Assembly: GCA_052246295.1 (NCBI GenBank)
Contig: JBQQCO010000010.1
DNA: 64,000 nucleotides
Direction: 5' to 3' (one strand)
Origin: Piscibacillus sp052246295
GTDB taxonomy: Bacteria; Bacillota; Bacilli; Bacillales; Alkalibacillaceae
The translations under genes and the position numbers were made by a program. The first letter of the stretch is position 1, and the number at the start of each line of letters is the position of its first letter. Under the pieces are notes generated by a model. The model saw only the letters and a list, made by a program, of their open reading frames with translations. It did no database searches and was not told where the DNA came from. Below are positions 52,725-61,190 of the stretch, piece by piece.

Positions 52725-53069
52725 TGTGGTTATAAGATGTTGTGACAACATAGTCCGATTAAAAAACGAATTTTTCTTGACGCAACAAAAAAGGAGAAGT
52801 CAAATATTAAGTGTAATTTTACATTTAATATTTGGCTTCTTTTAATTAGATCAGTTGTGAACTATATTTTGTATGAATTCATTTATTATACGTATGATAA
52901 GCAATATAAGAAATTTATATAACACTATTAGCTGAAGTGTTAGTAATATCCTTACTTTTGAAATTGTACACATCTCATATAATATTATGAAAATAATTCC
53001 TACCGCATAAAAACTTCCGATATGGAGAAACTTTAAACTGAACATCATCTCCATGCGGGAGGGGCATAT
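52725..53069 (+). promoter_or_regulatory. sigE-sigG intergenic: terminator plus forespore promoter
   Basis: A 345-base region. A terminator hairpin lies at 52795-52840. About 160 AT-rich bases then hold nothing I recognise. Near sigG, GCATA (53005-53009), a 14-base spacer and GGAGAAACTT (53024-53033) match the sigma-F pattern GYATA ... GGnnAnAnTw. The -10 also forms the left arm of ATGGAGA / TCTCCAT (53022-53028 and 53048-53054), and CCGCAT/ATGCGG brackets it, just before the ribosome site. A readthrough transcript from sigE would fold here; a transcript from the local promoter would not. Confidence 0.6.
52795..52841 (+). terminator. Terminator of spoIIGA-sigE
   Basis: The long stem AGAAG-CAAATATTAA...TTAATATTTG-CTTCT (52795-52840) is followed by TTT. 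Confidence 0.8.
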
Positions 53070-53852
53070 ATGTCGAGACATAAAGTGGAAATATGCGGTG
53101 TTGATACATCGAAGCTACCAGTCTTAACGAATGAAGAAATGCGAGAATTATTTAGGAGAATGCAGTCAGGAGAAGTGGAAGCACGAGAAGAACTAGTGAA
53201 TGGAAACTTAAGATTAGTATTAAGCGTTATTAAGCGATTTAACCACAGAGGCGAAAATGTAGACGATTTGTTCCAAGTGGGTTGTATCGGTTTAATGAAA
53301 TCCATTGATAACTTTGATCTAGGACAAAACGTAAAATTTTCAACTTATGCAGTTCCGATGATTATTGGAGAGATAAGAAGATACTTAAGAGATAATAACC
53401 CGATTAGAGTGTCAAGGTCATTAAGAGATATAGCATACAAAGCTTTACAAGTAAAAGAACAGTTAATGAGTAAAACATCTACCGAGCCAACGACACAAGA
53501 AATTGCGCGGGAAATGGACGTGCCTCAAGAGGATGTTGTGTTCGCATTAGATGCAATTCAAGATCCAGTTTCTTTATTCGAACCAATTTACAACGATGGA
53601 AGTGATCCGATATTTGTGTTGGATCAGCTTAAAGATGAAAAACAAAAAGATTCATCTTGGATTAACGATTTAGCAATCCGCGAAGGAATTAAAGGTTTAA
53701 ATGATCGAGAGAAATTAATTATTAACCAAAGATTCTTTGAAGGCAAAACGCAAATGGAAGTCGCAGAGGAAATTGGAATCTCTCAAGCACAAGTTTCAAG
53801 GTTAGAGAAGTCTGCGATAAAAGAAATGAACAAAAATGTTTTAGAAAATTAA
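53070..53852 (+). CDS. sigG: RNA polymerase sigma-G factor
   Basis: Late forespore sigma factor, 260 residues. It has the conserved N-terminus MSRHKVEICGVDTSKLPVL, region 2 with VDDLFQVGCIGLMKSIDNFD, region 3 and region 4 (TQMEVAEEIGISQAQVSRLEK). B. subtilis uses GTG to hold translation low; here the start is ATG 53070, six bases after GGGAGGGG. Expected control is sigma-F first, then autoregulation by sigma-G, consistent with the promoter just upstream. A strong terminator follows. Confidence 0.97.
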   Translation: MSRHKVEICGVDTSKLPVLTNEEMRELFRRMQSGEVEAREELVNGNLRLVLSVIKRFNHRGENVDDLFQVGCIGLMKSIDNFDLGQNVKFSTYAVPMIIGEIRRYLRDNNPIRVSRSLRDIAYKALQVKEQLMSKTSTEPTTQEIAREMDVPQEDVVFALDAIQDPVSLFEPIYNDGSDPIFVLDQLKDEKQKDSSWINDLAIREGIKGLNDREKLIINQRFFEGKTQMEVAEEIGISQAQVSRLEKSAIKEMNKNVLEN

Positions 53853-53862
53853 AAGTATTTAA

Positions 53863-53899
53863 CACACGCGAATTTTTAAAAAGTTCGCGTGTGTTTTTG
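53863..53899 (+). terminator. Terminator of sigG
   Basis: The perfect stem ACACACGCGAA / TTCGCGTGTGT (53863-53895) with an 11-base loop is followed by TTTTT. Confidence 0.92.
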
Positions 53900-54010
53900 T
53901 GTATTTATGGACTATTGGTCTATTGTGCGATATACAATAGAACTCTCATTTGAATTTCGGGGCTATTTTTACTCGTCATCTCATATAAGTATGACAAAGG
54001 GGTGATTATG

Positions 54011-54265
54011 ATGTTGTTATCCGATTTACAAACTAAAGACATCATTAATGTCGAGAACGGTCAGAAAATCGGCTTTATCAATGATTTAGAAATAGATGTG
54101 ACGGTAGGTGTTGTATTGGCTTTAGTTGTGACGACGCGCAGCAAAATGTTCGGCTTGTTTGGGCAAGATGAAGAATTACTCATTCGTTGGTCAAATATTG
54201 ATACCATCGGAGAAGATGTCATTCTCGTTCGATTACCAAGCGGAAATCGTCAAATTGAGTCTTAA
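54011..54265 (+). CDS. ylmC: PRC-barrel protein YlmC/YmxH family
   Basis: Small PRC-barrel domain protein, 84 residues (MLLSDLQTKDIINVENGQKIGFINDLEID), of the YlmC/YmxH sporulation-associated family; molecular role unknown. Three in-frame starts are stacked (GTG 54002, ATG 54008, ATG 54011). AAAGGGGTG ends six bases before 54011, which I prefer. ylmA, which lies between sigG and ylmC in B. subtilis, is absent. Confidence 0.85.
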   Translation: MLLSDLQTKDIINVENGQKIGFINDLEIDVTVGVVLALVVTTRSKMFGLFGQDEELLIRWSNIDTIGEDVILVRLPSGNRQIES

Positions 54266-54280
54266 AAGATAGAAGAAAAT

Positions 54281-54289
54281 TGCTATAAT
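54281..54289 (+). promoter_or_regulatory. Extended -10 promoter of the ylmD-divIVA run
   Basis: TGCTATAAT (54281-54289) lies 38 bases before pgeF, the third occurrence in the window of the same extended -10 without a strong -35. Confidence 0.6.
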
Positions 54290-54327
54290 CTATGGTAGAA
54301 TGGGGATATCACAAGGAGCGATATTCT

Positions 54328-55122
54328 ATGGAAATACTAAAACTAAATGAAAGCAATGTATTAGAAGTTGCACCTTGGAACGATCGAGGTGTACGTGCTG
54401 GTTTCTCAACTAGAAAAGATGGAGTCAGTGAAAAGCCCTATGACTCTATGAATTTAGGCATTCATGTCAATGATCATGAAGAACATGTTCTAAAGAATAG
54501 AAAAATGTTTAGTGAGCAAATTGGCACTGATCTAACAACATGGAAATCTTTAAATCAAGTACATAGTAACGTTATTATTGATTTAACCGACTATACTGAT
54601 CAAGAAAAGTTTAATCATCATCATCCAAGGATGGAAGCGGATGGTCTTATAACTAATCAAAAAGACCATGTGTTAACGGCATTTTATGCTGATTGTGTTC
54701 CACTTTTATTTATGTCAAAAGAAGCCAACTGGATTGGAATTGCACACGCGGGTTGGAAAGGTACAGTACAAAAAATTGGTCCAAATATGATTGAATTATT
54801 TAAAGATAAAGGCATAAAGCCACAAGAAGTTGAAGTGGTAATTGGACCTTGTATTTCCAAGAAGAATTATGAAGTAGATCAACGTGTAATTGACAATATT
54901 CCATCTAAATATCACGAAGAAGTATTAACACCAACAACTAAAGGTCATTATTTATTAGATTTAAAACGACTAAATTCTCAATATTTAGTCGACAATGGTG
55001 TTAGTGAAGAAAACATTTATACTACCACTTACTGTACGTATGATGATGAGGAACTGTTATTTTCACATAGACGTGATCAAGGTAAAACCGGACGTATGAT
55101 GGCTTATATTTATAAAGAATAG
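54328..55122 (+). CDS. pgeF: Laccase-domain protein YlmD (PgeF/YfiH family)
   Basis: Member of the multicopper-like YfiH family, 264 residues. Relatives act on purine nucleosides or correct misincorporated L-serine in peptidoglycan precursors (E. coli PgeF). The metal site residues are present: NQVHS, YADCVPLLF, IAHAGWKGT. The location in a division-gene cluster fits a wall role, but this is inference. The start is ATG 54328 (MEILKLNESN), eleven bases after AAGGAG; an in-frame start 36 bases upstream lacks a ribosome site. Confidence 0.88.
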   Translation: MEILKLNESNVLEVAPWNDRGVRAGFSTRKDGVSEKPYDSMNLGIHVNDHEEHVLKNRKMFSEQIGTDLTTWKSLNQVHSNVIIDLTDYTDQEKFNHHHPRMEADGLITNQKDHVLTAFYADCVPLLFMSKEANWIGIAHAGWKGTVQKIGPNMIELFKDKGIKPQEVEVVIGPCISKKNYEVDQRVIDNIPSKYHEEVLTPTTKGHYLLDLKRLNSQYLVDNGVSEENIYTTTYCTYDDEELLFSHRRDQGKTGRMMAYIYKE

Positions 55123-55150
55123 ACTAAAAGATGTACAAGAGGGGATGTCA

Positions 55151-55831
55151 ATGTCGATTCAAGCTAATTACGAACAAATAAAGAAACGTATATCACATGC
55201 CTGTGAACGGTCAGGAAGATCTCAATCTGACATAAATGTTATAGCTGTAACCAAATATGTCTCTATTGAAACAGCTCAAGAAGCTGTAGACGCTGGAGTT
55301 AAACATTTGGGTGAAAACCGACTAGAAGGATTTCATGAAAAACATCAAGCTATTGGAGAGACTGTTAATTGGCATTTTATCGGCACATTGCAATCAAGAA
55401 AAGTAAAAAACATTATCAATGATGTTGATTATATCCATTCATTAGATCGGTTGTCATTAGCGAAAGAAATTAACAAACGTAGTGATCGAGTAGTACCATG
55501 TTTTGTACAAGTTAATACTAGTGGAGAAGAGTCAAAACATGGTCTAGAACCCGATGAATTAGATTCTTTTATAGAACAGGTAAAACAATATGAAAATATT
55601 AAGGTTGTTGGCCTAATGACTATGGCGCCACTGACAGATAATGAAGACTTTATAAGGTCTTGCTTTAAACAATTACGAGTTTTAAGAGATCAAATAAGTG
55701 ATTTGAAATTTGACCACGCACCATGTACATATTTATCCATGGGGATGAGCAATGATTTTGAAATTGCAATTGAAGAAGGTGCTACTCATATAAGAGTTGG
55801 TTCTAGTTTAGTAGGCAACGAGAGAAAATAG
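55151..55831 (+). CDS. ylmE: PLP homeostasis protein YlmE (YggS/PLPBP family)
   Basis: Pyridoxal-phosphate-binding protein with an alanine-racemase-like barrel but no known catalysis, 226 residues. The PLP lysine is in VIAVTKYVS, with GENRLEGF, WHFIGTLQSRKVKNI and LSMGMSNDFEIAIEEGATHIRVGS. The family balances vitamin B6 pools and affects amino-acid metabolism. I start at ATG 55151 (MSIQANYEQ), six bases after GAGGGG; ATG 55145 abuts that site. sepF begins 13 bases downstream. Confidence 0.92.
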   Translation: MSIQANYEQIKKRISHACERSGRSQSDINVIAVTKYVSIETAQEAVDAGVKHLGENRLEGFHEKHQAIGETVNWHFIGTLQSRKVKNIINDVDYIHSLDRLSLAKEINKRSDRVVPCFVQVNTSGEESKHGLEPDELDSFIEQVKQYENIKVVGLMTMAPLTDNEDFIRSCFKQLRVLRDQISDLKFDHAPCTYLSMGMSNDFEIAIEEGATHIRVGSSLVGNERK

Positions 55832-55844
55832 AGGAGGTTCAACC

Positions 55845-56282
55845 ATGAGTTTCAAAGACAAAATAAAGTCTTTCTTTGAATTTGAAGAATATGAAGAGGT
55901 GGACGAACCTGTTCGTAAACAACATTCAGAACAACAGGACAATGAACAACAAGCTTCTTCTAAATCCAGAGATAACATTGTAAGTCTGACATCAATTCAA
56001 CAGGATGCAAAGATGGTTTTATGTGAACCTAAGGACTATGATGAAACGCAAGAATTGGCCGATTACTTAAAAAAACGTCAATCGATTGTCGTGAATTTAC
56101 AACGACTAGACCAACAGACAGCCCGTAGAGTCGTTGATTTTTTAAGCGGTACTGTGTACGCTTTGAATGGGAATATTCAAAGACTGGGTCAACAGACATT
56201 TCTGTGTACACCTGAGCATGTCAATATCTCTGGAAGTATTAGTGAATTATTTGGTGAAGATGAACAATTTAATAGAAAGTAG
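55845..56282 (+). CDS. sepF: Cell division protein SepF
   Basis: FtsZ-bundling protein and alternative membrane anchor of the ring, 145 residues. It has an N-terminal amphipathic membrane-binding helix (MSFKDKIKSFFEFEEYEE), a Glu/Gln-rich linker (about 20-50) and the SepF (DUF552) core from about 58 (ILCEPKDYDE-like MVLCEPKDYDETQELADYLKK). ATG 55845 follows GAGGAGG. It acts with FtsZ and FtsA encoded upstream in this window. Confidence 0.95.
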   Translation: MSFKDKIKSFFEFEEYEEVDEPVRKQHSEQQDNEQQASSKSRDNIVSLTSIQQDAKMVLCEPKDYDETQELADYLKKRQSIVVNLQRLDQQTARRVVDFLSGTVYALNGNIQRLGQQTFLCTPEHVNISGSISELFGEDEQFNRK

Positions 56283-56293
56283 GGTAAAAGGGT

Positions 56294-56560
56294 ATGTTGT
56301 TTTTAGCTAATATTGTTATTTTAGGTTTAGAGATTTATTCATTTGCATTAATTGCTTATATATTAATGTCTTGGTTTCCAGGTGCACGTGACTCATCGAT
56401 TGGACAATTTCTTGCAAAAATCTGTGAACCGTTTTTAGAACCATTTAGAAAAATCATTCCACCATTAGGTATGATTGATATTTCTCCAATCGTAGCCATA
56501 ATCGTTTTACACCTAGCATCAAATGGTGCAAGAGTATTATTCTATAACTTTTTACTCTAA
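56294..56560 (+). CDS. ylmG: YggT family membrane protein YlmG
   Basis: 88-residue protein with two hydrophobic helices flanking SWFPGARDSSIGQFLAKICEPFLEPFRKIIPP, the YggT signature. Relatives influence chromosome or nucleoid distribution in plastids and cocci; the exact function is not established. ATG 56294 follows AAAGGG. It lies between sepF and ylmH as in most Firmicutes. Confidence 0.9.
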   Translation: MLFLANIVILGLEIYSFALIAYILMSWFPGARDSSIGQFLAKICEPFLEPFRKIIPPLGMIDISPIVAIIVLHLASNGARVLFYNFLL

Positions 56561-56592
56561 TGGTCAGTAATTAGGCTAAGGAAAGGAAATAT

Positions 56593-57366
56593 ATGAGTAT
56601 ATATCAGCATTTTAGGGCAGAAGAGCAAGCATTTATTGATCAAGCACTTGACTGGAAAGAGCAAGTTGAAACACATTATAAAATGGTTGTAACGGACTTC
56701 TTAAATCCACGTGAGCAAACAATTTTTCAGTCAATTATAGGAAAACAGAGTGACTTACAGTTGCACTTTTTTGGTGGATATGATCAAGCAGAACGTAAAC
56801 AAGCAATCCTAGCTCCTTTTTATGAGCAAGTTGATGAAGATTCTTATAATATGACAGTTTTAGAAGGGGCTTATCATCAAAAATTTGTCTCATTAAGTCA
56901 CCGTGATGTTCTAGGAACCTTAATGTCATTAGGGATTCAAAGAAAGAAAATTGGAGATTTAATTTTAAAAGATGGTATATTTCAAATTATTTTAGCTAAA
57001 GAGATTTCAGTATTTGTTCAGATGCAGTTAACTAAAATAAAAAATACAAGTATACAACTAAAGGAAGAACCGTTTACATCAATAAGAAAAACTGAGCATG
57101 ATTGGGAAGAGAAAGATACAACGGTTTCTTCGACAAGACTTGATGTCGTCATAAAAGAGATTTACCAAATGGGGCGACAAAAAGCTCAAGAGTTTATAAA
57201 GAAAGAAGCAGTTAAGGTCAATTATAGAGTTGTTAGTGATCCTTCTTTTGTTGTTGAACCTGGTGATTTAATATCATTAAGAAAGAAAGGTCGTAGTAAA
57301 GTTATCGACATTTTGGGTGAAACGAAAAAACAAAAATATTTAATACGTGTTGCGAAATTAAAGTAA
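56593..57366 (+). CDS. ylmH: S4-domain RNA-binding protein YlmH
   Basis: 257-residue protein with a C-terminal S4 domain (about 183-245; STRLDVVIKEIYQMGRQKAQEFIKKEAVKVNY). YlmH relatives bind ribosomes; in B. subtilis YlmH has been reported to rescue stalled 50S-peptidyl-tRNA complexes, like RqcP. ATG 56593 follows AAGGAAAGG. It sits between ylmG and divIVA. Confidence 0.9.
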   Translation: MSIYQHFRAEEQAFIDQALDWKEQVETHYKMVVTDFLNPREQTIFQSIIGKQSDLQLHFFGGYDQAERKQAILAPFYEQVDEDSYNMTVLEGAYHQKFVSLSHRDVLGTLMSLGIQRKKIGDLILKDGIFQIILAKEISVFVQMQLTKIKNTSIQLKEEPFTSIRKTEHDWEEKDTTVSSTRLDVVIKEIYQMGRQKAQEFIKKEAVKVNYRVVSDPSFVVEPGDLISLRKKGRSKVIDILGETKKQKYLIRVAKLK

Positions 57367-57390
57367 AAAAATGAAGGATTTAAAGAGTTG

Positions 57391-57398
57391 TTGTCGAA
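57391..57398 (+). promoter_or_regulatory. Perfect Spo0A box upstream of divIVA
   Basis: TTGTCGAA is an exact match to the 0A box. It lies 28 bases before a -10-like TACAAT (57427-57432), just upstream of where the -35 would be, and 50 bases before the divIVA start. This placement fits activation by Spo0A~P. A single 8-base match can occur by chance. Confidence 0.45.
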
Positions 57399-57447
57399 TA
57401 TTAACAATAATCTAGCGACGTTTGAGTACAATAAAGGGGGTAAAATA

Positions 57448-57963
57448 ATGGGATTAACTCCATTAGATATTCATAATAAGGAATTTACAAGAGGTTTTCG
57501 TGGTTATGATGAAGATGAGGTAAATGAATTTTTAGATCAAGTTATTAAAGATTTTGAGAAGGTTATGCGTGAGAAAAAATCTTTAGAGGACAAAGTCTCA
57601 GAATTAGAAGAGAAAAATAGTCACTTTAATAACATAGAGGAAACATTGAACCGTTCTATACTAGTCGCTCAAGAGACGGCAGATGAAGTGAAAAACAATG
57701 CCAATAAAGAGGCTAAATTAATTATTAAGGAAGCTGAAAAGAATGCTGATCGTATTGTTAACGAAGCATTAGCAAAATCTAGAACGGTTGCGATGGAAAT
57801 TGAAGAGTTGAAAAAACAAGCAAAAGTATTCCGTACAAGATTAAAAATGTTAGTTGAAGCACAATTAGATATTATTGATAATGATGATTGGGAAGACTTA
57901 TTTCAAGTGGAGACAGGTGAAGAAGAAAATCATCATATCGGTGAATATTCAACTTCTGATTAA
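57448..57963 (+). CDS. divIVA: Septum-site and pole-determining protein DivIVA
   Basis: Curvature-sensing coiled-coil scaffold that recruits MinJ/MinCD and, in sporulation, helps attach the chromosome to the pole. It has 171 residues: an N-terminal lipid-binding domain (MGLTPLDIHNKEFTRGFRGYDEDEVNEFLDQVI) and long coiled coils (about 35-65 and 80-150). The start is ATG 57448, behind AAAGGGGG; twenty upstream in-frame residues run through the promoter region. Confidence 0.96.
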   Translation: MGLTPLDIHNKEFTRGFRGYDEDEVNEFLDQVIKDFEKVMREKKSLEDKVSELEEKNSHFNNIEETLNRSILVAQETADEVKNNANKEAKLIIKEAEKNADRIVNEALAKSRTVAMEIEELKKQAKVFRTRLKMLVEAQLDIIDNDDWEDLFQVETGEEENHHIGEYSTSD

Positions 57964-57969
57964 TTTTTC

Positions 57970-57998
57970 TTGACGAAATTCGCATTTTTCCATATAAT
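57970..57998 (+). promoter_or_regulatory. Sigma-A promoter of ileS
   Basis: TTGACG (57970-57975), a 17-base spacer and TATAAT (57993-57998) lie seven bases after the divIVA stop and drive the T-box leader. Confidence 0.88.
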
Positions 57999-58029
57999 TT
58001 CATATCGTATAAGCATATTATAAATTTAA

Positions 58030-58263
58030 AACGAAGATGGGAACAGTACTTAAGTGTTAGTCGTTCAAGCGAGCTAGGGATGGTGTGAGCCTAGTAACGA
58101 TTTCTTAAGGAAGATCATCCCGGAGTTCCTTTTTGAATGAAGTAGAAGAGGACGGGTCATTCACGTTAAGAATGCTGAGTGGAATAGTTTTAATAAGCTA
58201 TTCAATGAGGGTGGTACCGCGAGTTTTCTCGTCCCTATTTTGGGATGAGAAAACTCTTTTTTT
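58030..58263 (+). promoter_or_regulatory. T-box leader of ileS (isoleucine specifier)
   Basis: Stem I runs from GATGGGAACAGTA (58036-58048) through GGGATGGTGTGAGCC to AAGATCATCCCGG. The ATC codon near 58114-58119 is the expected isoleucine specifier. The T-box AGGGTGGTACCGCG is at 58208-58221. The terminator stem GAGTTTTCTCGTCCC / GGGATGAGAAAACTC (58221-58256) is followed by eight T. Uncharged tRNA-Ile should stabilise the antiterminator and allow ileS expression. Confidence 0.95.
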
Positions 58264-58332
58264 ATCTCTTCGTTTAGTAGTCAAGAATGTATATGAACGT
58301 TTGTAAAAAGGTTATTTCTAAGGAGGATTTGC

Positions 58333-61074
58333 ATGAGCTACAAAGATACGCTTTTAATGCCGAAAACAGAGTTCCCAATGCGTGGTAATTTACCGAAACG
58401 CGAACCAGAAATGCAACAACAATGGGAAGATGAAAACATTTATCAAAAAGTTCAAGATCGTACTAAAGGGCGCCCATTATTTGTTTTACATGATGGACCA
58501 CCGTATGCAAACGGTGACCTACACATGGGGCATGCTTTAAATAAAATTTTAAAGGATTTTATTGTTCGTTATAAATCCATGGCAGGCTTTCATGCACCAT
58601 ATGTACCTGGGTGGGACACTCACGGACTGCCAATTGAAGTTGCCCTTACAAAGAAGAAGAAAATTAAACGTAAAGAACTAAGCATTGCTGAGTTTAGAAG
58701 ACTTTGTGAAGAATATGCCCTTGATCAAATTGATCGTCAACGTGAGCAGTTCAAACAGTTAGGTGTTCGCGGTGATTGGGATAACCCTTATATTACATTA
58801 AAGCCAGAATTCGAAGCACAACAAATTCGCGTTTTTGGAGATATGGCAAAACGTGGCTATATCTATAAAGGTAAAAAACCAGTCTATTGGTCACCATCTT
58901 CGGAGTCAGCTTTAGCTGAAGCTGAAATTGAATATCAAGATAAACGCTCTCCTTCCATCTATGTAGGTTTTGATGTTACAGATGGTAAAGGCGTATTAGA
59001 TGGAGATGAGAAGATTGTAATCTGGACTACAACGCCTTGGACAATTCCAGCAAACTTAGCCATTGCTGTACATCCTGACCTGGAGTATGTAGTTGTGGAT
59101 GCAAATGGTTCAAAGTATGTCATTGCTCATGACTTACTTGAAGAAGTCGCACAAAAAGTTGAATGGGAAAACCCAACTGTTGTTAAAACTTTAAAAGGCC
59201 AAGAATTAGAAAAAGTTGTGGGAAGACATCCTTTCTATGATCGCGACTCATTAGTCATTTTAGGTGATCACGTAACCACTGAATCGGGTACTGGTTGTGT
59301 ACACACAGCACCTGGTCATGGTGAAGATGACTTCTGGATTGGTAAACAATACGGTTTAGATGTCTTATGCCCAGTTGATGAAAAAGGTGTATTTACTGAA
59401 GAAGCACCAGGTTTTGAAGGACAATTTTATGATAAAGCCAATAAAGAAATTACACAGAAGTTAGATGAAGTTGGAGCATTACTAAAACTTGAGTTTATTA
59501 CACATTCATATCCACATGATTGGCGCACAAAGAAGCCAACGATTTTCCGCGCGACATCACAGTGGTTTGCTTCTGTTAAAGATTTCAGAGAGCAACTTCT
59601 ACAAGCCGTTAAGGATGTGGATTGGCACCCGCACTGGGGTGAAGTTCGTATGCACAACATGGTAAAAGACCGTGAAGACTGGTGTATTTCTCGTCAACGC
59701 GTTTGGGGTGTACCAATTCCAGTGTTCTATGGTGAAAATGGTGAACCTATTATCACAGAAGAGACCATTGAACACGTAGCTAACCTGTTTAAAGAACATG
59801 GTTCAAACGTTTGGTTTGAGCGAGAAGCAAAAGATTTATTACCTGAAGGGTTCACTCATCCATCAAGTCCAAACGGAAAGTTTACAAAAGAAACTGATAT
59901 CATGGATGTTTGGTTTGACTCAGGATCAACGCACCAAGGTGTGTTAGTTGAGCGTGACGATTTAGACCGTCCAGCTGATTTATATTTAGAGGGCTCTGAC
60001 CAATATCGTGGTTGGTTTAACTCATCTCTAACGACATCTGTAGCTGTAACAGGTAAAGCTCCTTATAAAGGAATCTTAAGTCACGGATTCACTTTAGATG
60101 GTGAAGGACGTAAGATGAGTAAATCTCTTGGTAACGTTATGGTACCTTCTAAGATTATGAAGCAGTTAGGGGCAGATATTTTACGCCTTTGGGTTGCAAG
60201 TACTGACTATTCTGCTGATGTTCGAGTGTCAGATAATATCTTGAAGCAAGTTGCTGAAGTCTATCGTAAGATCCGTAACACGTTCCGTTTCTTACTTGGT
60301 AACTTACATGATTTCAATCCAGCACAAGACGCTGTTGCCGATGCAGAATTAGAAGAAGTGGATCGTTATATGCTGATCCGTCTTCAAGAGACAATCCGCA
60401 AAGTGCGTAAAGCATATGATGAATATGAGTATTCAACGATTTACCATACAATTAACAACTTCTGTACGGTTGATTTAAGCTCATTCTATCTAGATTTCGC
60501 AAAAGATATCTTATACATTGAGCAGGCAGACAATCATCGCCGTCGCAGTATTCAAACAGTTTACTATGAAATGATTGTAAGCTTGAGTAAGCTTTTATCA
60601 CCGATCCTTTCACATACTACAGAGGAAGTGTGGAAGTATATCCCAAGTGTAGAAGAAGAAAGTGTTCAACTAACAGATATGCCTAAGGGTAGAGCAGTTG
60701 AAGAAGAAGCTACTATTAAAGAAAAATGGGAACAATTTATGGATATCCGCGAAGATGTTTTAAAAGCATTAGAAGAAGCTCGCGCTGATAAAATCATTGG
60801 TAAGTCACTTGAGGCTAAATTAACTATTGTTCCAAAAGATGAAGCAACAATGGACTTATTAGAATCAATGGAACACTTACATCAGTATTTAATCGTATCT
60901 GAAGTGAATTTAGCTCAGAATCACGACTTGGCTAAATCCTATGATCGAGTGTCAGTTGCGGTTGAGAAACATGATGGTGAGAAGTGTCAACGTTGCTGGG
61001 TAGCATCTCACACAGTAGGTAACAACGACAAACACCCAGAACTATGTGAACGTTGTGCAGATATTGTAGGTTAA
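58333..61074 (+). CDS. ileS: Isoleucyl-tRNA synthetase
   Basis: Charges tRNA-Ile; class Ia synthetase of 913 residues. It has HIGH motif DLHMGHALNK, the CP1 editing domain (about 200-390; TTPWTIPANLAIAVHP), KMSKS motif GRKMSKSLGNV and a C-terminal zinc finger CQRCW...CERC. This is the common mupirocin-sensitive bacterial form by length and zinc finger. ATG 58333 follows AAGGAGG. It is controlled by the T-box leader. Confidence 0.98.
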   Translation: MSYKDTLLMPKTEFPMRGNLPKREPEMQQQWEDENIYQKVQDRTKGRPLFVLHDGPPYANGDLHMGHALNKILKDFIVRYKSMAGFHAPYVPGWDTHGLPIEVALTKKKKIKRKELSIAEFRRLCEEYALDQIDRQREQFKQLGVRGDWDNPYITLKPEFEAQQIRVFGDMAKRGYIYKGKKPVYWSPSSESALAEAEIEYQDKRSPSIYVGFDVTDGKGVLDGDEKIVIWTTTPWTIPANLAIAVHPDLEYVVVDANGSKYVIAHDLLEEVAQKVEWENPTVVKTLKGQELEKVVGRHPFYDRDSLVILGDHVTTESGTGCVHTAPGHGEDDFWIGKQYGLDVLCPVDEKGVFTEEAPGFEGQFYDKANKEITQKLDEVGALLKLEFITHSYPHDWRTKKPTIFRATSQWFASVKDFREQLLQAVKDVDWHPHWGEVRMHNMVKDREDWCISRQRVWGVPIPVFYGENGEPIITEETIEHVANLFKEHGSNVWFEREAKDLLPEGFTHPSSPNGKFTKETDIMDVWFDSGSTHQGVLVERDDLDRPADLYLEGSDQYRGWFNSSLTTSVAVTGKAPYKGILSHGFTLDGEGRKMSKSLGNVMVPSKIMKQLGADILRLWVASTDYSADVRVSDNILKQVAEVYRKIRNTFRFLLGNLHDFNPAQDAVADAELEEVDRYMLIRLQETIRKVRKAYDEYEYSTIYHTINNFCTVDLSSFYLDFAKDILYIEQADNHRRRSIQTVYYEMIVSLSKLLSPILSHTTEEVWKYIPSVEEESVQLTDMPKGRAVEEEATIKEKWEQFMDIREDVLKALEEARADKIIGKSLEAKLTIVPKDEATMDLLESMEHLHQYLIVSEVNLAQNHDLAKSYDRVSVAVEKHDGEKCQRCWVASHTVGNNDKHPELCERCADIVG

Positions 61075-61084
61075 ATATTTACTT

Positions 61085-61119
61085 AACAAAACACTAAGTG
61101 AACAGCTTAGTGTTTTGTT
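61085..61119 (+). terminator. Terminator of ileS
   Basis: The 14-bp stem AACAAAACACTAAG / CTTAGTGTTTTGTT (61085-61119) with a seven-base loop ends in T-rich sequence. Confidence 0.85.
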
Positions 61120-61190
61120 GTATTTTAAATCGTTAATTTTTAATTTTTGTGGTAAAATGCAATAGGATAGCTATTTATGGAGGTAGCAAA

